Positions 8,561 through 17,949 of a DNA stretch of 64,000 nt are shown piece after piece. The first letter of the stretch is position 1, and every line of letters starts with the position of its first letter. The stretch is from JAICIG01 sp035532215 (GTDB lineage Bacteria; Planctomycetota; Planctomycetia; Pirellulales; JAICIG01), in contig DATKRK010000301.1 of assembly GCA_035532215.1 (NCBI GenBank), forward strand, positions 1 through 64,000, given 5' to 3'. Under the pieces are notes generated by a model, which was not told where the DNA came from, searched no databases, and saw only the letters and a list, made by a program, of their open reading frames with translations. The translations under genes were made by a program, and so were the position numbers.

Positions 8561-8690
8561 CCCGGATTATTCATCAGCCCACGCCAACCCGAAGCGCAAG
8601 CGAGGCGGAGCAACGCACTTACCTCGCTGGCGCTTCGGGTTTGTATGGAGCGCTTTGTCAAGTAATAGCTGGGCTGATGAATAATCCGGG
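8561..8690. repeat. Nested inverted-repeat element (MITE/REP-like)
   Basis: Perfect 21-bp outer arms (8561-8581 and 8670-8690, beginning CCCGGATTATTCATC) enclose a second, nearly perfect 20-bp inverted pair (8586-8605 against about 8622-8641, AACCCGAAGCG type, one mismatch). The outer arms are flanked by TA-containing sequence. It encodes no transposase and is about 130 bp, consistent with a non-autonomous mobile repeat that can fold into a long hairpin. Confidence 0.8.
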
Positions 8691-9247
8691 CTAACGCTGC
8701 GGCTCTTGAAGAACGCCTACGCCAAAGGATCGGGCGCGTGCCATAGGGCCTATTTTCAGATGTGACTGCGAAGTCCAACTCGGCCTTCGATCTGCCCTTT
8801 CCAAGAGGGGATGTTGATTGGTTTCTCACGCGACAGCTCGCTGGAGTTTACCTGCCGCCGACGAAATACGCACAACGGCGTATCGACAGCGCCGGATTCG
8901 GTCGTATCATGGCCCGCAGTTCAATTGAGTTCCGGAAGAAATACGGGGCCGTGGCGCGCGGCGAAAGAAAAAACGGGAGCTTGACGGCACTGGGGCGCCA
9001 ATTAGTATGGGACTCGTTGCATCGGCAAGCCCAACCGAGAGGGGTAAGCAGGTAAATTCGAGCGATATAGAAACGAGCATCCGGCCGTAGAGGGTGCATG
9101 CCGCAGAGGTGCGGCCGCCCAGGCTGGCAGGCAGACGAACAAGCATTCGCTGCTTGAGGTTAGATGCGTGCCGAGACGGCACGATATGGGCGGCGCTCAT
9201 TTGCGAGGCGTCGCTTGTGGCACTAAGCGCCGGGTGAACATTTCTCT

Positions 9248-9276
9248 GTCACCCATGGGGACGGAGTCCGCCCGAG
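9248..9276 (+). repeat. 29-bp dispersed repeat, copy 1
   Basis: Identical over 29 bases (GTCACCCATGGGGACGGAG and on) to 20090-20118. Sequence matching the complement of its core recurs downstream near 9310, so it may form a stem-loop. It lies about 80 bp upstream of the exosortase start. Confidence 0.8.
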
Positions 9277-9355
9277 TGAGGCAGCGTTTGGCAGACAGCG
9301 TGTTCTGGTTCCGTCCCTGTCGTGTTTTGCTCTCTTCCCGAGTGACGATTCGTCC

Positions 9356-10399
9356 ATGAAACGTGGAAATAGGCGCAAAACGGCGTCGGTTCGGGATGTT
9401 GTCGCCCGAAGTTCGCGGTCTGCAGCGTGGGAAATCGCTCGACCTCAGGGCGATGTGGCAAGCGAATTGGTCGATGCCGCGGCGAACGCGGAGGCCTGGC
9501 GCGCAAAGATCGGAAACCCGGTCTTTTTAGCGGGTATCGCTATCGTCGCCGCCACGTTTGGTTGGTCCTACTGGCCAATCGCCTGCGAACTGGTTCGCAT
9601 CTGGAATCACGAGCCCGACTACTCGCACGGGTATTTTGTCGTTCCGGCGGCGCTGTATTTTCTTTGGTTTCGCCGCGGCAGTCTGCCGGCGCCCAGCGAT
9701 CGGCTGCAATGGGGCGGAATGGTTTTGCTGGTGTTGAGTGGGGCGATACGCTTTGCCGGCAGTCTTTGGTATATCGACGCACTCCAAGCTTGGTCGATTC
9801 CGTTTTGGGTGGCCGGTACCTGCTGGCTCTTTGGCGGTTGGCGACTGCTATGGTGGAGCCTGCCCTCGGTTGGTTTTCTGGCGTTCATGATTCCGCTGCC
9901 CTTTCGGGCGGAACATTTGCTCAGTTTTCCGTTGCAACGCGTGGCCACGAAGCTCAGTTGCTGGCTGTTGCAGTCGCTCGGGCGTCCCGCTGTGGCCGAG
10001 GGCAATGTGATTTATTTGAACGACATCACCCTGGGCGTCGCCGAGGCGTGTAGCGGGCTGCGCATCTTCATGTCGATTGCCGCGTTGGCTTACATTTACA
10101 TGGTGCTAGCCAAACGCGATTGGTGGATGAAGGCGATCCTGTGCGCCAGCGTGTTGCCTGTCGCCTTGTTGACCAATGCCGTGCGGATCGTCGCCACAGC
10201 GCTTCTGCACGAATGGGTTTCCGGCGAGGCTGCCCATAAGTTTTCTCACGATTTAGCGGGCTGGCTGATGGCGCCGCTGGCCGCCGGACTGTTGGGGCTA
10301 GTGAGTTGGTACCTCGGCCGGCTGTTGGTCGATGTGGAAATCGTTTCTCCAGGCGAACTGATGTTCGGAGTACATGGCGACGGCAAAAGCAAACGATAA
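9356..10399 (+). CDS. xrt: Exosortase (EpsH-type transpeptidase), planctomycete subtype
   Basis: This 347-residue integral membrane protein has a cytoplasmic N-terminus of about 55 residues and then eight or so hydrophobic segments. The exosortase catalytic residues are visible: Cys232 in EACSGLR, Arg277 in NAVRI and His298 in SHDLAG. The early segment YSHGYFVVP (89-97) is also typical. Exosortases cleave PEP-CTERM tails of secreted proteins and are thought to attach them to a surface glycan. Here the likely substrate gene is at 6799-7749 and an EpsI-like partner is at 17254. I cannot assign the numbered subtype with certainty; linkage to a separate EpsI protein resembles planctomycete XrtU. 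Confidence 0.93.
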   Translation: MKRGNRRKTASVRDVVARSSRSAAWEIARPQGDVASELVDAAANAEAWRAKIGNPVFLAGIAIVAATFGWSYWPIACELVRIWNHEPDYSHGYFVVPAALYFLWFRRGSLPAPSDRLQWGGMVLLVLSGAIRFAGSLWYIDALQAWSIPFWVAGTCWLFGGWRLLWWSLPSVGFLAFMIPLPFRAEHLLSFPLQRVATKLSCWLLQSLGRPAVAEGNVIYLNDITLGVAEACSGLRIFMSIAALAYIYMVLAKRDWWMKAILCASVLPVALLTNAVRIVATALLHEWVSGEAAHKFSHDLAGWLMAPLAAGLLGLVSWYLGRLLVDVEIVSPGELMFGVHGDGKSKR

Positions 10400-10529
10400 G
10401 CCTACCGTTCTGCTTTTTCCGTCCCATGGCGGGGCCCCTTCAAGATTGATCGCGACAGGAAACTGACGCGTTTCCGCCGCCTTTAAACACCGCAGCCGCG
10501 CAGTTACCGATATTACCGAGCCGAATTCC

Positions 10530-12830
10530 ATGCACGAACCCGGAAAACAGCCGTCGGCGGGCGTTTTGGCGCCTATCGCAGCACGAGGGCATTTGGCTTC
10601 GTGGTCCACGGCGCCCGCCGTACATTCGGTCGCGGCGTTCAGCCTCGGAGACGTTTGGCGCACGGCACGACGCTGGTGGTGGCAGTGTACTTTTGCAGGT
10701 CTAGTGCTGGCAACCGCGGCCTGTGCTGCCGTGTGGTTCCTTTTCGAACCGGTTTATGTGGCGTCGTCCTGGTTGCTCATCAAGAGCCAGCAGCCGCATA
10801 TCGTGTACGCGACAAGCGGCGATTCTCGCTTGTTCGCAGAAACGCAATTGCAAACGATCCGCAGCCCGGTTGTGCTATCCAGAGTGCTTGCCAGCCAGCC
10901 CGAGATCGCCAAGTCGCCGGAAGGCGAACGATTTAACTCGCACCTGACATGGCTTCAGCAAGGGCTCCGCGCCAACTACGTGGGCCAGTCGGAACTTTGC
11001 GAAATCAGCTTTCGGGCGAGTAATTCTTCGATGGCCGCCAAAGTCGCGAACGCCATCATCGAGTCCTATTTGACGCTGCATCGGGATAAAACCGGAGAGC
11101 AGGCGAGTCGCATCGTCGAGCTGTTAAACGAGGAGAAACGCAGCCGGGAACAAGAGGTGGAATATCTGCGCAACCAAGTGCGCGATCTGGCGCGCAAGAT
11201 TACCGGCCACGAGCCGGCGTTCGTCGGCGGCGATCGGGACTTAGTATTGCACGAGTCCCCCTTGAGTCAGTTCGAGCAGCAGCGCAATCAAGCCGAAGTG
11301 GAAAAAGCTTATCTAGAGGCGAAGCTAACCGCTTACCGCGAATCGGTTGAAGCCGACGATGACGAAATACCGGCCGCTGATTTGGAGAAGGCCCTCGCTG
11401 CACACCCGGGCATTCAGCGATTGCAGTCGCAGATCGCTATGTTGAAGGCGCAGCACGCAGAATATAAGCGTGTCGCACGTGGGAAGAGCGCCGATCGTTT
11501 GCCGCAACTTGTCGAGCGTATCGAGGAAGCCGAAGGATATCTGACGCGCCATTCCGATGAATTGCGCCCCGATGTCGAGAAGGAATTGCGGAAGGCCCTC
11601 AAGGAAGGTGCGGTCCGGGCCATCGCCGGGCTGAAGATGAACATCCGGAACCAACAGGAACTGATGAATCTGTGGCAGTCGAAAGTCGACGAGCACCGCA
11701 AGGAGTTGGAAAAAACGGGCGACGAAACGTTGCAGTTGGAATTCGCGCGAGCCGACTTGCTGCGTTCGGAGGAAGTGTTGGATCGCATTTCCGATCGGAT
11801 CATGGCTTTGCGAACCGAACGAAAGGCGCCGGAGCGAGCGGAAATACTTCAACTTGCCGCTCCTCCCGCCGCCCCGTTAGAGGCGTTGCCGTATAAGAAG
11901 CTTGGAATGGCCGCCTTGGGAGCGTTTTGCATTCCTTTCGGCTTGGCATTCCTCTGGGAACGATGGGTCCGGCGGATTTCCGACGCGGGGCAAGTATCTA
12001 TGGAAGCGAATCTGCCAGTGCTGGCCGAAATCTCGGCTTTACCGACGCGAAGCAGCATGGCGAGTCGGCTTACCGCCAACCGTTTTGCACGCGACAGAGC
12101 CACGTTCGAAGAAAGCATCGACGCTTTGCGCGTGAACTTGATGCTGGCGCCAGAATCCAAGGATCTGCGAACGCTCGTCGTGACGAGCGCGGTGAGTCGA
12201 GAAGGAAAAACAAGTTTGGCGGCTTCCTTGGCGGCCAGCTTGGCGAGGTCTTTGCGACAGCCAACCTTGTTGATCGATGCCGATATGCGGGCGCCCGACT
12301 TGCACGAGATGTTCGACGCCGCGTTGGAGCCCGGCTTGGCAGGCGTACTGGATGGCGCATGCAGCCTTGACGACGCCTTGATTACTGACGTCAATCGAAA
12401 CGTGCATTTCTTGCCGGCGGGACGTCTGACGGTCAGCCCGCATCTGCTGTTACACAGCAGTCGATGGACGTCTTTGCTATCCCAGGCGAGCTCGCGCTAT
12501 CGCTATGTGATCATCGACGCGCCCCCGGTGCTCGCCGCCAGCGAGTCGCTCATCCTGGCGAGCGCGGCGGAAGGCACTTTGGTGTGCGCCATGCGGGATA
12601 TCAGCCGCGGTCCTCAGTTGCGTACGGCCTGCGAGCGATTGAGAAATGCGGGAGCGCGAATTCTAGGCACCATCATCAGCGGCGTTCCAACACAAACATG
12701 GGCCTATAAATACGGCGGCTACGGTTATGGCCGGGAGCTTTACGCCGAAGGTTCCGGCGCCGTTTCGGATGAGGCGTCCTATTCAAAGGAAGGGCATCCT
12801 GAGCCCGGGGAAGCGCGCCAAGGTTTCTAA
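10530..12830 (+). CDS. Wzc-like chain-length determinant fused to BY-type tyrosine autokinase
   Basis: This 766-residue protein has a Wzz-like N-terminal domain with a membrane segment (about 57-78), a long coiled-coil periplasmic region (about 200-430) and a second membrane segment (about 455-475). A cytoplasmic kinase follows, with Walker A SREGKTS (about 556-563), Walker A' LIDADMR (about 581-587) and Walker B YVIIDAPP (about 657-664). The C-terminus has a tyrosine cluster YKYGGYGYGREL (about 726-737), the autophosphorylation site type of BY-kinases. It controls polymer length and export at the inner membrane. The joined Wzz-kinase form is usual for Gram-negative bacteria. Confidence 0.92.
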   Translation: MHEPGKQPSAGVLAPIAARGHLASWSTAPAVHSVAAFSLGDVWRTARRWWWQCTFAGLVLATAACAAVWFLFEPVYVASSWLLIKSQQPHIVYATSGDSRLFAETQLQTIRSPVVLSRVLASQPEIAKSPEGERFNSHLTWLQQGLRANYVGQSELCEISFRASNSSMAAKVANAIIESYLTLHRDKTGEQASRIVELLNEEKRSREQEVEYLRNQVRDLARKITGHEPAFVGGDRDLVLHESPLSQFEQQRNQAEVEKAYLEAKLTAYRESVEADDDEIPAADLEKALAAHPGIQRLQSQIAMLKAQHAEYKRVARGKSADRLPQLVERIEEAEGYLTRHSDELRPDVEKELRKALKEGAVRAIAGLKMNIRNQQELMNLWQSKVDEHRKELEKTGDETLQLEFARADLLRSEEVLDRISDRIMALRTERKAPERAEILQLAAPPAAPLEALPYKKLGMAALGAFCIPFGLAFLWERWVRRISDAGQVSMEANLPVLAEISALPTRSSMASRLTANRFARDRATFEESIDALRVNLMLAPESKDLRTLVVTSAVSREGKTSLAASLAASLARSLRQPTLLIDADMRAPDLHEMFDAALEPGLAGVLDGACSLDDALITDVNRNVHFLPAGRLTVSPHLLLHSSRWTSLLSQASSRYRYVIIDAPPVLAASESLILASAAEGTLVCAMRDISRGPQLRTACERLRNAGARILGTIISGVPTQTWAYKYGGYGYGRELYAEGSGAVSDEASYSKEGHPEPGEARQGF

Positions 12831-12839
12831 CGAGGCGCA

Positions 12840-15800
12840 TTGATTCAGAGTTCGATGCAAACTGCGACCATCAACCGCGGCGTGGGCCAACCGGCTAAAC
12901 AGGCTAGACTGCGCCGGCGGGTCTTGAACATTCGGCTATTGGTGCGAAGCGCCGCCGCGACGGCGGTTATGGCGATATTGGCTTATTTTTGGCATGGGTT
13001 CCAAATAGACCGCAATGCAACCGCGTTACTGGACCGTGCGGCCCAAATGGAACAGAGCGAGAATTGGCTCGGGGCAGCGCAAAGCATCCACCGCTTCTTG
13101 CGCTTGCGTCCTGACGATGTCGATGCCAAGATTCGCCTGGCTGAAGATTTCGATCAGGCTGCCGCGACGACGCGTGACAAAACACGGGCCGTGGAATTAT
13201 ATGCTACCGCGATCGGCCTGGCGCCGGAACGAGCGGATCTGCGGAATCGCCATCTGACGTTGCTCTTGGAATCGGGCGATTACTCGGCGGCCCTGCGGTA
13301 CGCCGACGAAATGCTGGAACGTGAGCCGGAAGGGGCTCCTGCATTGCGGGTCCGCGCGCTTGCCCAGCTTGATCAATTGCAGATTCGCGGCGACGTGGCC
13401 GCGAATGAGGTCGCCAAGTCGCTTGAGGCGGCTATCGAGCTAAATCCAAACGATATCCAACTCGGCGCCAACCTGGCCCGCCTTTACAGAGCGAGTCTTC
13501 AATCGGGCGACCAAGGGGATCAGGTCATGGATCGTCTTGTCGAGCGGGCGGGCGACCAGGCCGCAGCGTTGCTCGCAAGATACGCCTACCGCAGGCAATT
13601 TGGGTTGCCCGGCGCCGACGACGACCTCGACCTGGCTCTGGCAAAAGATGTGGATGCAAAGGACCTGGACATTCGTTTGGCGGCTGCGATCCGAGCCCAA
13701 GAGGCAGAGGACTGGGGGCAGTCCCTGAAATACTATCAAGACGCGGTCAGAATCGACAAAAGAGACCGGCGAGGTTACTTGGGCTTGGGCTTGGCATATC
13801 GTGAGCAAGGCAAGATCAAAGAGGCGCTCGTCGCTTGGCGGTCAGGGCTGTCGAATATAGGCGGACCCGATTTAGTGATGCTGACTCAAATCGCCGCGGC
13901 CGAGATTGAACTGCGGCAATGGGAGGCGGCCCAAAAAAACCTGAAGAGCATCGAACGGTTGGTTGAAGGCATCTTCGGTCGGGAGCAATCGGCTTGGCTG
14001 GCAACGATCGATTCTCTGCAAGCGGAGATGCTCATCGCCCAAGACGAGTGCCGAGAGGCGATACCGCTTCTGAAGAAGGCGATTATGCTCCGACAAGCGG
14101 GCGCCGAAACGAAAGCGAGCATTGCCGCAGACGCGAAGTTCTATGCCGCGTTGGGCCAATGCCATGCCAGGCTGATGCAGTGGGATCAGGCCGCGACGAG
14201 CTATCAGAAGGCCGCGGACTTGCGACCTTCGGAAACAGTTTATCGAATTTCGGCTGCGGCAGCATGGGCTTCGGCCGGACGCTTAGATGAAGCTTCGCGA
14301 CAATATGAACAAGCTTTGTCCGGCGATCGCGGGACAGCGAGTGCGTGGGGCGCCTACGCCCAGGTCGCGTTTCGACAGCAACTTACTGCGTTGGAGCCCA
14401 ACTGGCCGGAATTCGAACGAATTCTGGCCCAGGCGCAAGCCAAGACCGCCGACTCCAACGCCGGGCCGGAGGAAATCTTGGCTCTGAAGTTGCTCGATGC
14501 CGAATTTCTGCTGCACCGACAAAAATTCGAAGAAGCGTTTGCGCTGCTTAAGACGGTAGAAACTGAATTCGCAGCTGCACCGGAGTTAGCCGCGCGATTG
14601 ATCTTCGATTACGAGCGTCTGGGCCGGCAAAACGACGCCGACCGCGCGCTTGGCGAATTTGAAAAGAGGCCCGAAAACAGCTTGCGGTCCGTTTACGTTT
14701 GGGCGGATCTTTTGACAAGCAGGAAGCAATTTGACAAGGCGGAACGCCGTCTGTCAGATGCGTTGGCCGCGAAACTAACCAATGAAGAGCGGTTTGGCCT
14801 CGTTTACCGGCTCGCCATCCTCGATCTTTCCCAGGGCAAGAGCGACGCGGCGCGGAAAAAGCTTGAAGAACTCGCCGGCGCCGCACCTAAAGATCGACGC
14901 GTGCCAGCCTTGCTTGCGGAAATGGCGCTTGCGCGAGGCGATTTGCCGAATGCGGAGAAGTGGGAGCAGCGACTTCGTGATATTCTAGGGGAAGAGGATG
15001 CGCTGTGGCGATATTATCGCGCCCAGCGTCTGATATATCAGTTCGCGAAAACAGCTCCAGACGATCAAAAAGCAAGACAGCGGCTGATTGATGAAGCCAC
15101 TAAGCTGCAGGCAGAGGCGGAGCGGCTTCGCCCTAACTGGGGAGCAGCCTATTTGCTCAAGGCGAAATTGGCGCTGTTGGGCAGGCAGCCTGATTCCGAA
15201 GCGGCGGTTCGCGCCTATATCCAATCGATCCGGCTTGGCGAAACGCGTTTGCAAGTGTATGAGTCTCTGATCTCCCTGCTTTATCAGCAAAATCGCATCG
15301 CGGAAGCGGCAACTTATTTGAATCGACTGCGTGACGCGACGGAACTGCCGGCAGAGTTGACCACGATGGCGATGGCCATTGATGTTCGACAAGGCAATCT
15401 AGCTCGCGCTCTCGAATCGGCGCGGCGTGAGGTGGAACAGCATCCAGACGACGCTACGCGTCGCTTATGGTTGGGGCAGTTGTTAGCGCTTGAGTCGCCG
15501 GCCGATGACGACGCGGAAAAAGGCAAGCAAAAAGAAGAAGCCGAAGCTCAGATTAAACGAGCCAAGGAGTTATCGCCTAAGGACTTGCGTACGTGGTCTG
15601 CGTTGTTGTCATTTTATGCTGGCACGAAGCAGGTCGACGCCGGCCGCAAATTGCTCGCTGAACTCGAACAAAGCGACACGGTCGCTGATAGCGAACAAGC
15701 CTTCGTTTTAGCCCAAGGTTATGCTCTTTTGGGCGACCGCGACCGAGCTAAGTCGCTGTATCTTGACGCCGTTAAGAGGAACACGGATTCCGTATACGTC

Positions 15801-17228
15801 CAATTGCAAGCCGCTGGCTATTTCCTACAAACGGATCTTGACTTAGCAAAGCAATGCGTCAACCGAGTCCTGCAACTCGAACCGAATCACGAAACGGCAC
15901 GAAACCTTTCGGCATTGTTGCGGTTCAGCGAGGGTGGAACCGAGGAGGAGCTGGAGGAAGTTTACAAGTTACTCGATAGGAACCGTGACGACGACGCACT
16001 CAGCGTTTCGGGGCAACGCCTGAAAGCACTAATGCTTGTGCGGCGTGGCGGCGAGAACTCTCGCCGCCGTGCTCGTGAAGTCCTAGAAGCCTTAGTGGAT
16101 GTCGAGGGGACGCCAACAGACATAGACCGTCTGCTATTGGCTCGGCTCTACGAGGCGCAAGGACAAACAGTTGCCGCAGCCGAGCAATTGAAGGCCTTGG
16201 TAAACCGGGATAAGCCCTCTGCCAGCCACTTGGTGGCGTATGTCGACTTTTTGCTGCGAACCGAACAGGCAACGGAGGCTGGCTACTCGCTTGACCAGCT
16301 TGCGAAGCTTGAACCCGAGGGTGCGAATTGGCGAACCTTAACGCTCCGGGCGCGATGGCTGAAGGCCCGTGGCGAAGCCCCCAAGATTCCCCCTTTGGTT
16401 CAACGATTTCTCAACCAAACGCTGGCAAATGCGAACGATCCCGCTCAGCAAGCTACGCTGTGGCTCAACGCCGGCAAGCTTTATTCTTCGCTAAGTCTGG
16501 AGCCGGAGGCTGAATCTTCTTATCGCGAGGCCGTGCAACTCGAGCCCAGAACGCTGCCGGCGCTCGCAATGTGGTTGGCGCAGCATGGGAAGTCTGCCGA
16601 GGCCATTCGTTCGTGCATTGCTTCGGCAAAATCGGATCTGACCTCTCAGACAGCCAGGACGCTCAGCAGTATTCTAGTTATTGCACCCCTGCCCGCCGAA
16701 TTGCGCACCGATGCGGAGGCCGTACTATCTGCCGCTCTCGAGCGGCATCCCGAGGACGCTCAACTGCTCTTCGACATCGCAACCTTGCGGCTGTTCAAAG
16801 GCGACAACGGCCAAGCGATCCGTCTACTGCGGCAAACGCTCCAATTCGACCCGAAAAACTTGCAGGCGATGAACAATCTGGCGATCTTGCTTGCCGGTCA
16901 ACCGCAAGGCCATGCGGAAGCGATCGAGTACATTGATCGGGCAATCTCATTAGCAGGCATGCATCCTGAGTTGCTGGACTCGAAAGCGTGGATTCTGCTC
17001 TGCCACGGTGAAGCAGCGGCAGCCGAGACGTTGCTCCACGACGCCCTCTCCATTCCGCCTGGCGATGCTCGCCATCACTTCCATCTGGCACTGGCTTGCC
17101 AATTGCAAGGCAAGCTCGACGACGCCCGGAATTCGCTTCAAAAGGCGAGAGACGGCAAGTTGCCGGTCAACCTGCTAATGCCGGACGAGCTTTCGCGTTT
17201 ACACTCGCTCGAGCAAGCGCTCCGCTGA
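12840..17228 (+). CDS. Very large TPR-repeat protein of the exosortase/EPS locus
   Basis: The product is 1,462 residues from TTG 12840 (a GAGG element lies just upstream; ATG 12855 is an alternative). A short basic N-terminus and one membrane span (about 38-58, AVMAILAYFWHGF) precede many TPR units (A/G-x(3)-Y/F and A-x(3)-P patterns) running to the C-terminus. It is probably anchored in the inner membrane with the TPR solenoid in the periplasm, scaffolding polymer assembly or export. Exosortase loci often carry a long TPR protein next to the Wzc-like gene; this one is at the large end. No catalytic motif is visible. Confidence 0.85.
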   Translation: MIQSSMQTATINRGVGQPAKQARLRRRVLNIRLLVRSAAATAVMAILAYFWHGFQIDRNATALLDRAAQMEQSENWLGAAQSIHRFLRLRPDDVDAKIRLAEDFDQAAATTRDKTRAVELYATAIGLAPERADLRNRHLTLLLESGDYSAALRYADEMLEREPEGAPALRVRALAQLDQLQIRGDVAANEVAKSLEAAIELNPNDIQLGANLARLYRASLQSGDQGDQVMDRLVERAGDQAAALLARYAYRRQFGLPGADDDLDLALAKDVDAKDLDIRLAAAIRAQEAEDWGQSLKYYQDAVRIDKRDRRGYLGLGLAYREQGKIKEALVAWRSGLSNIGGPDLVMLTQIAAAEIELRQWEAAQKNLKSIERLVEGIFGREQSAWLATIDSLQAEMLIAQDECREAIPLLKKAIMLRQAGAETKASIAADAKFYAALGQCHARLMQWDQAATSYQKAADLRPSETVYRISAAAAWASAGRLDEASRQYEQALSGDRGTASAWGAYAQVAFRQQLTALEPNWPEFERILAQAQAKTADSNAGPEEILALKLLDAEFLLHRQKFEEAFALLKTVETEFAAAPELAARLIFDYERLGRQNDADRALGEFEKRPENSLRSVYVWADLLTSRKQFDKAERRLSDALAAKLTNEERFGLVYRLAILDLSQGKSDAARKKLEELAGAAPKDRRVPALLAEMALARGDLPNAEKWEQRLRDILGEEDALWRYYRAQRLIYQFAKTAPDDQKARQRLIDEATKLQAEAERLRPNWGAAYLLKAKLALLGRQPDSEAAVRAYIQSIRLGETRLQVYESLISLLYQQNRIAEAATYLNRLRDATELPAELTTMAMAIDVRQGNLARALESARREVEQHPDDATRRLWLGQLLALESPADDDAEKGKQKEEAEAQIKRAKELSPKDLRTWSALLSFYAGTKQVDAGRKLLAELEQSDTVADSEQAFVLAQGYALLGDRDRAKSLYLDAVKRNTDSVYVQLQAAGYFLQTDLDLAKQCVNRVLQLEPNHETARNLSALLRFSEGGTEEELEEVYKLLDRNRDDDALSVSGQRLKALMLVRRGGENSRRRAREVLEALVDVEGTPTDIDRLLLARLYEAQGQTVAAAEQLKALVNRDKPSASHLVAYVDFLLRTEQATEAGYSLDQLAKLEPEGANWRTLTLRARWLKARGEAPKIPPLVQRFLNQTLANANDPAQQATLWLNAGKLYSSLSLEPEAESSYREAVQLEPRTLPALAMWLAQHGKSAEAIRSCIASAKSDLTSQTARTLSSILVIAPLPAELRTDAEAVLSAALERHPEDAQLLFDIATLRLFKGDNGQAIRLLRQTLQFDPKNLQAMNNLAILLAGQPQGHAEAIEYIDRAISLAGMHPELLDSKAWILLCHGEAAAAETLLHDALSIPPGDARHHFHLALACQLQGKLDDARNSLQKARDGKLPVNLLMPDELSRLHSLEQALR

Positions 17229-17253
17229 CTCCAAACTGGCGCCGCTATTTCAG

Positions 17254-17949
17254 ATGACAGAAACTGTTGCTAATCGCCGAATGCGCATGAGTGTCGCAAT
17301 GGCAGGCTTATTATCGGTTGTTGGATTAACCGTTGCGTCCGGCGGGGTCTCCGGTTGGTTGGATAATCGCTGGGGCCAGCCTGTCGACCTATTGGCGGCA
17401 GGAAAGAATCTGGAACGGGCGCCAAGCCAGGTCGGCGACTGGCTTCTGGAGAACTCAAAGCCATTGAGTGCCGAGGTTACGGACGTTCTGCAATGTAGCG
17501 GAAGCACGCAGCGCGTTTACCGCAACCAGAAGACCGGCGATGTGGTTACTTTGGCGCTGATCGTCGGCCCTCCCGGCCCGACCTCCGTGCATACCCCAGA
17601 AGTTTGTTATTCTAGTCGCGACTACAAGACCATTTCGGCGCCCCAGCGGTTTCGAGCCATTGACGCGGGCTCCCGTTTCTGGGGGATGACCCTGGAAGCG
17701 ACCGATCTCGAAGGCGGAAGGTTGAGCGTGGCTTACGCCTGGAATGACGGACACGGGTGGGTCGCCCCCGATCAACCTCGGTTTCAATTCGGCGGCGCCA
17801 AGTTGCTCTACAAACTGCAATTAGCCGCCCCCATGGATCGCGGTAATCCAGCCGAAAAGAGTAACCCCTGCCAAACTTTTCTGCGTGAATTCTTACCAGC
17901 GCTGGACTCTGTTCTTTTCCAGCAGCAGTCGTCAGCAGAGAAAACATGA
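17254..17949 (+). CDS. EpsI-like exosortase-associated protein
   Basis: This 231-residue protein has one N-terminal hydrophobic segment (about 12-32). The body carries VGDWLLENSKPLS, the HTPEVCYSS segment (around residue 115, with the conserved cysteine) and GWVAPDQPRFQFGG. This is the pattern of EpsI, usually fused to the C-terminus of an exosortase or encoded separately beside it. Its biochemical role is not settled; it is taken to act with the exosortase or in EPS assembly. It lies 25 bp after the TPR gene and overlaps the next start by ATGA. Confidence 0.85.
   Translation: MTETVANRRMRMSVAMAGLLSVVGLTVASGGVSGWLDNRWGQPVDLLAAGKNLERAPSQVGDWLLENSKPLSAEVTDVLQCSGSTQRVYRNQKTGDVVTLALIVGPPGPTSVHTPEVCYSSRDYKTISAPQRFRAIDAGSRFWGMTLEATDLEGGRLSVAYAWNDGHGWVAPDQPRFQFGGAKLLYKLQLAAPMDRGNPAEKSNPCQTFLREFLPALDSVLFQQQSSAEKT

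Larger units (their letters stand above)
8431..9355. other. Repeat-bearing intergenic region without a convincing gene
   Basis: This 925-bp stretch separates the minus-strand genes from the exosortase operon. It contains the nested inverted-repeat element at 8561-8690 and one copy of a 29-bp dispersed repeat at 9248-9276. Open frames here (for example 8762-9055 +) have no recognisable domain or ribosome binding site. Promoters for the divergent 8430 and 9356 genes should lie here, but I see no strong -35/-10 pair. Confidence 0.6.

Noticed and set aside
8762..9055. 97-residue + strand open frame
   Set aside because: No motif, no ribosome binding site, lies in repeat-rich intergenic DNA; composition explains it.
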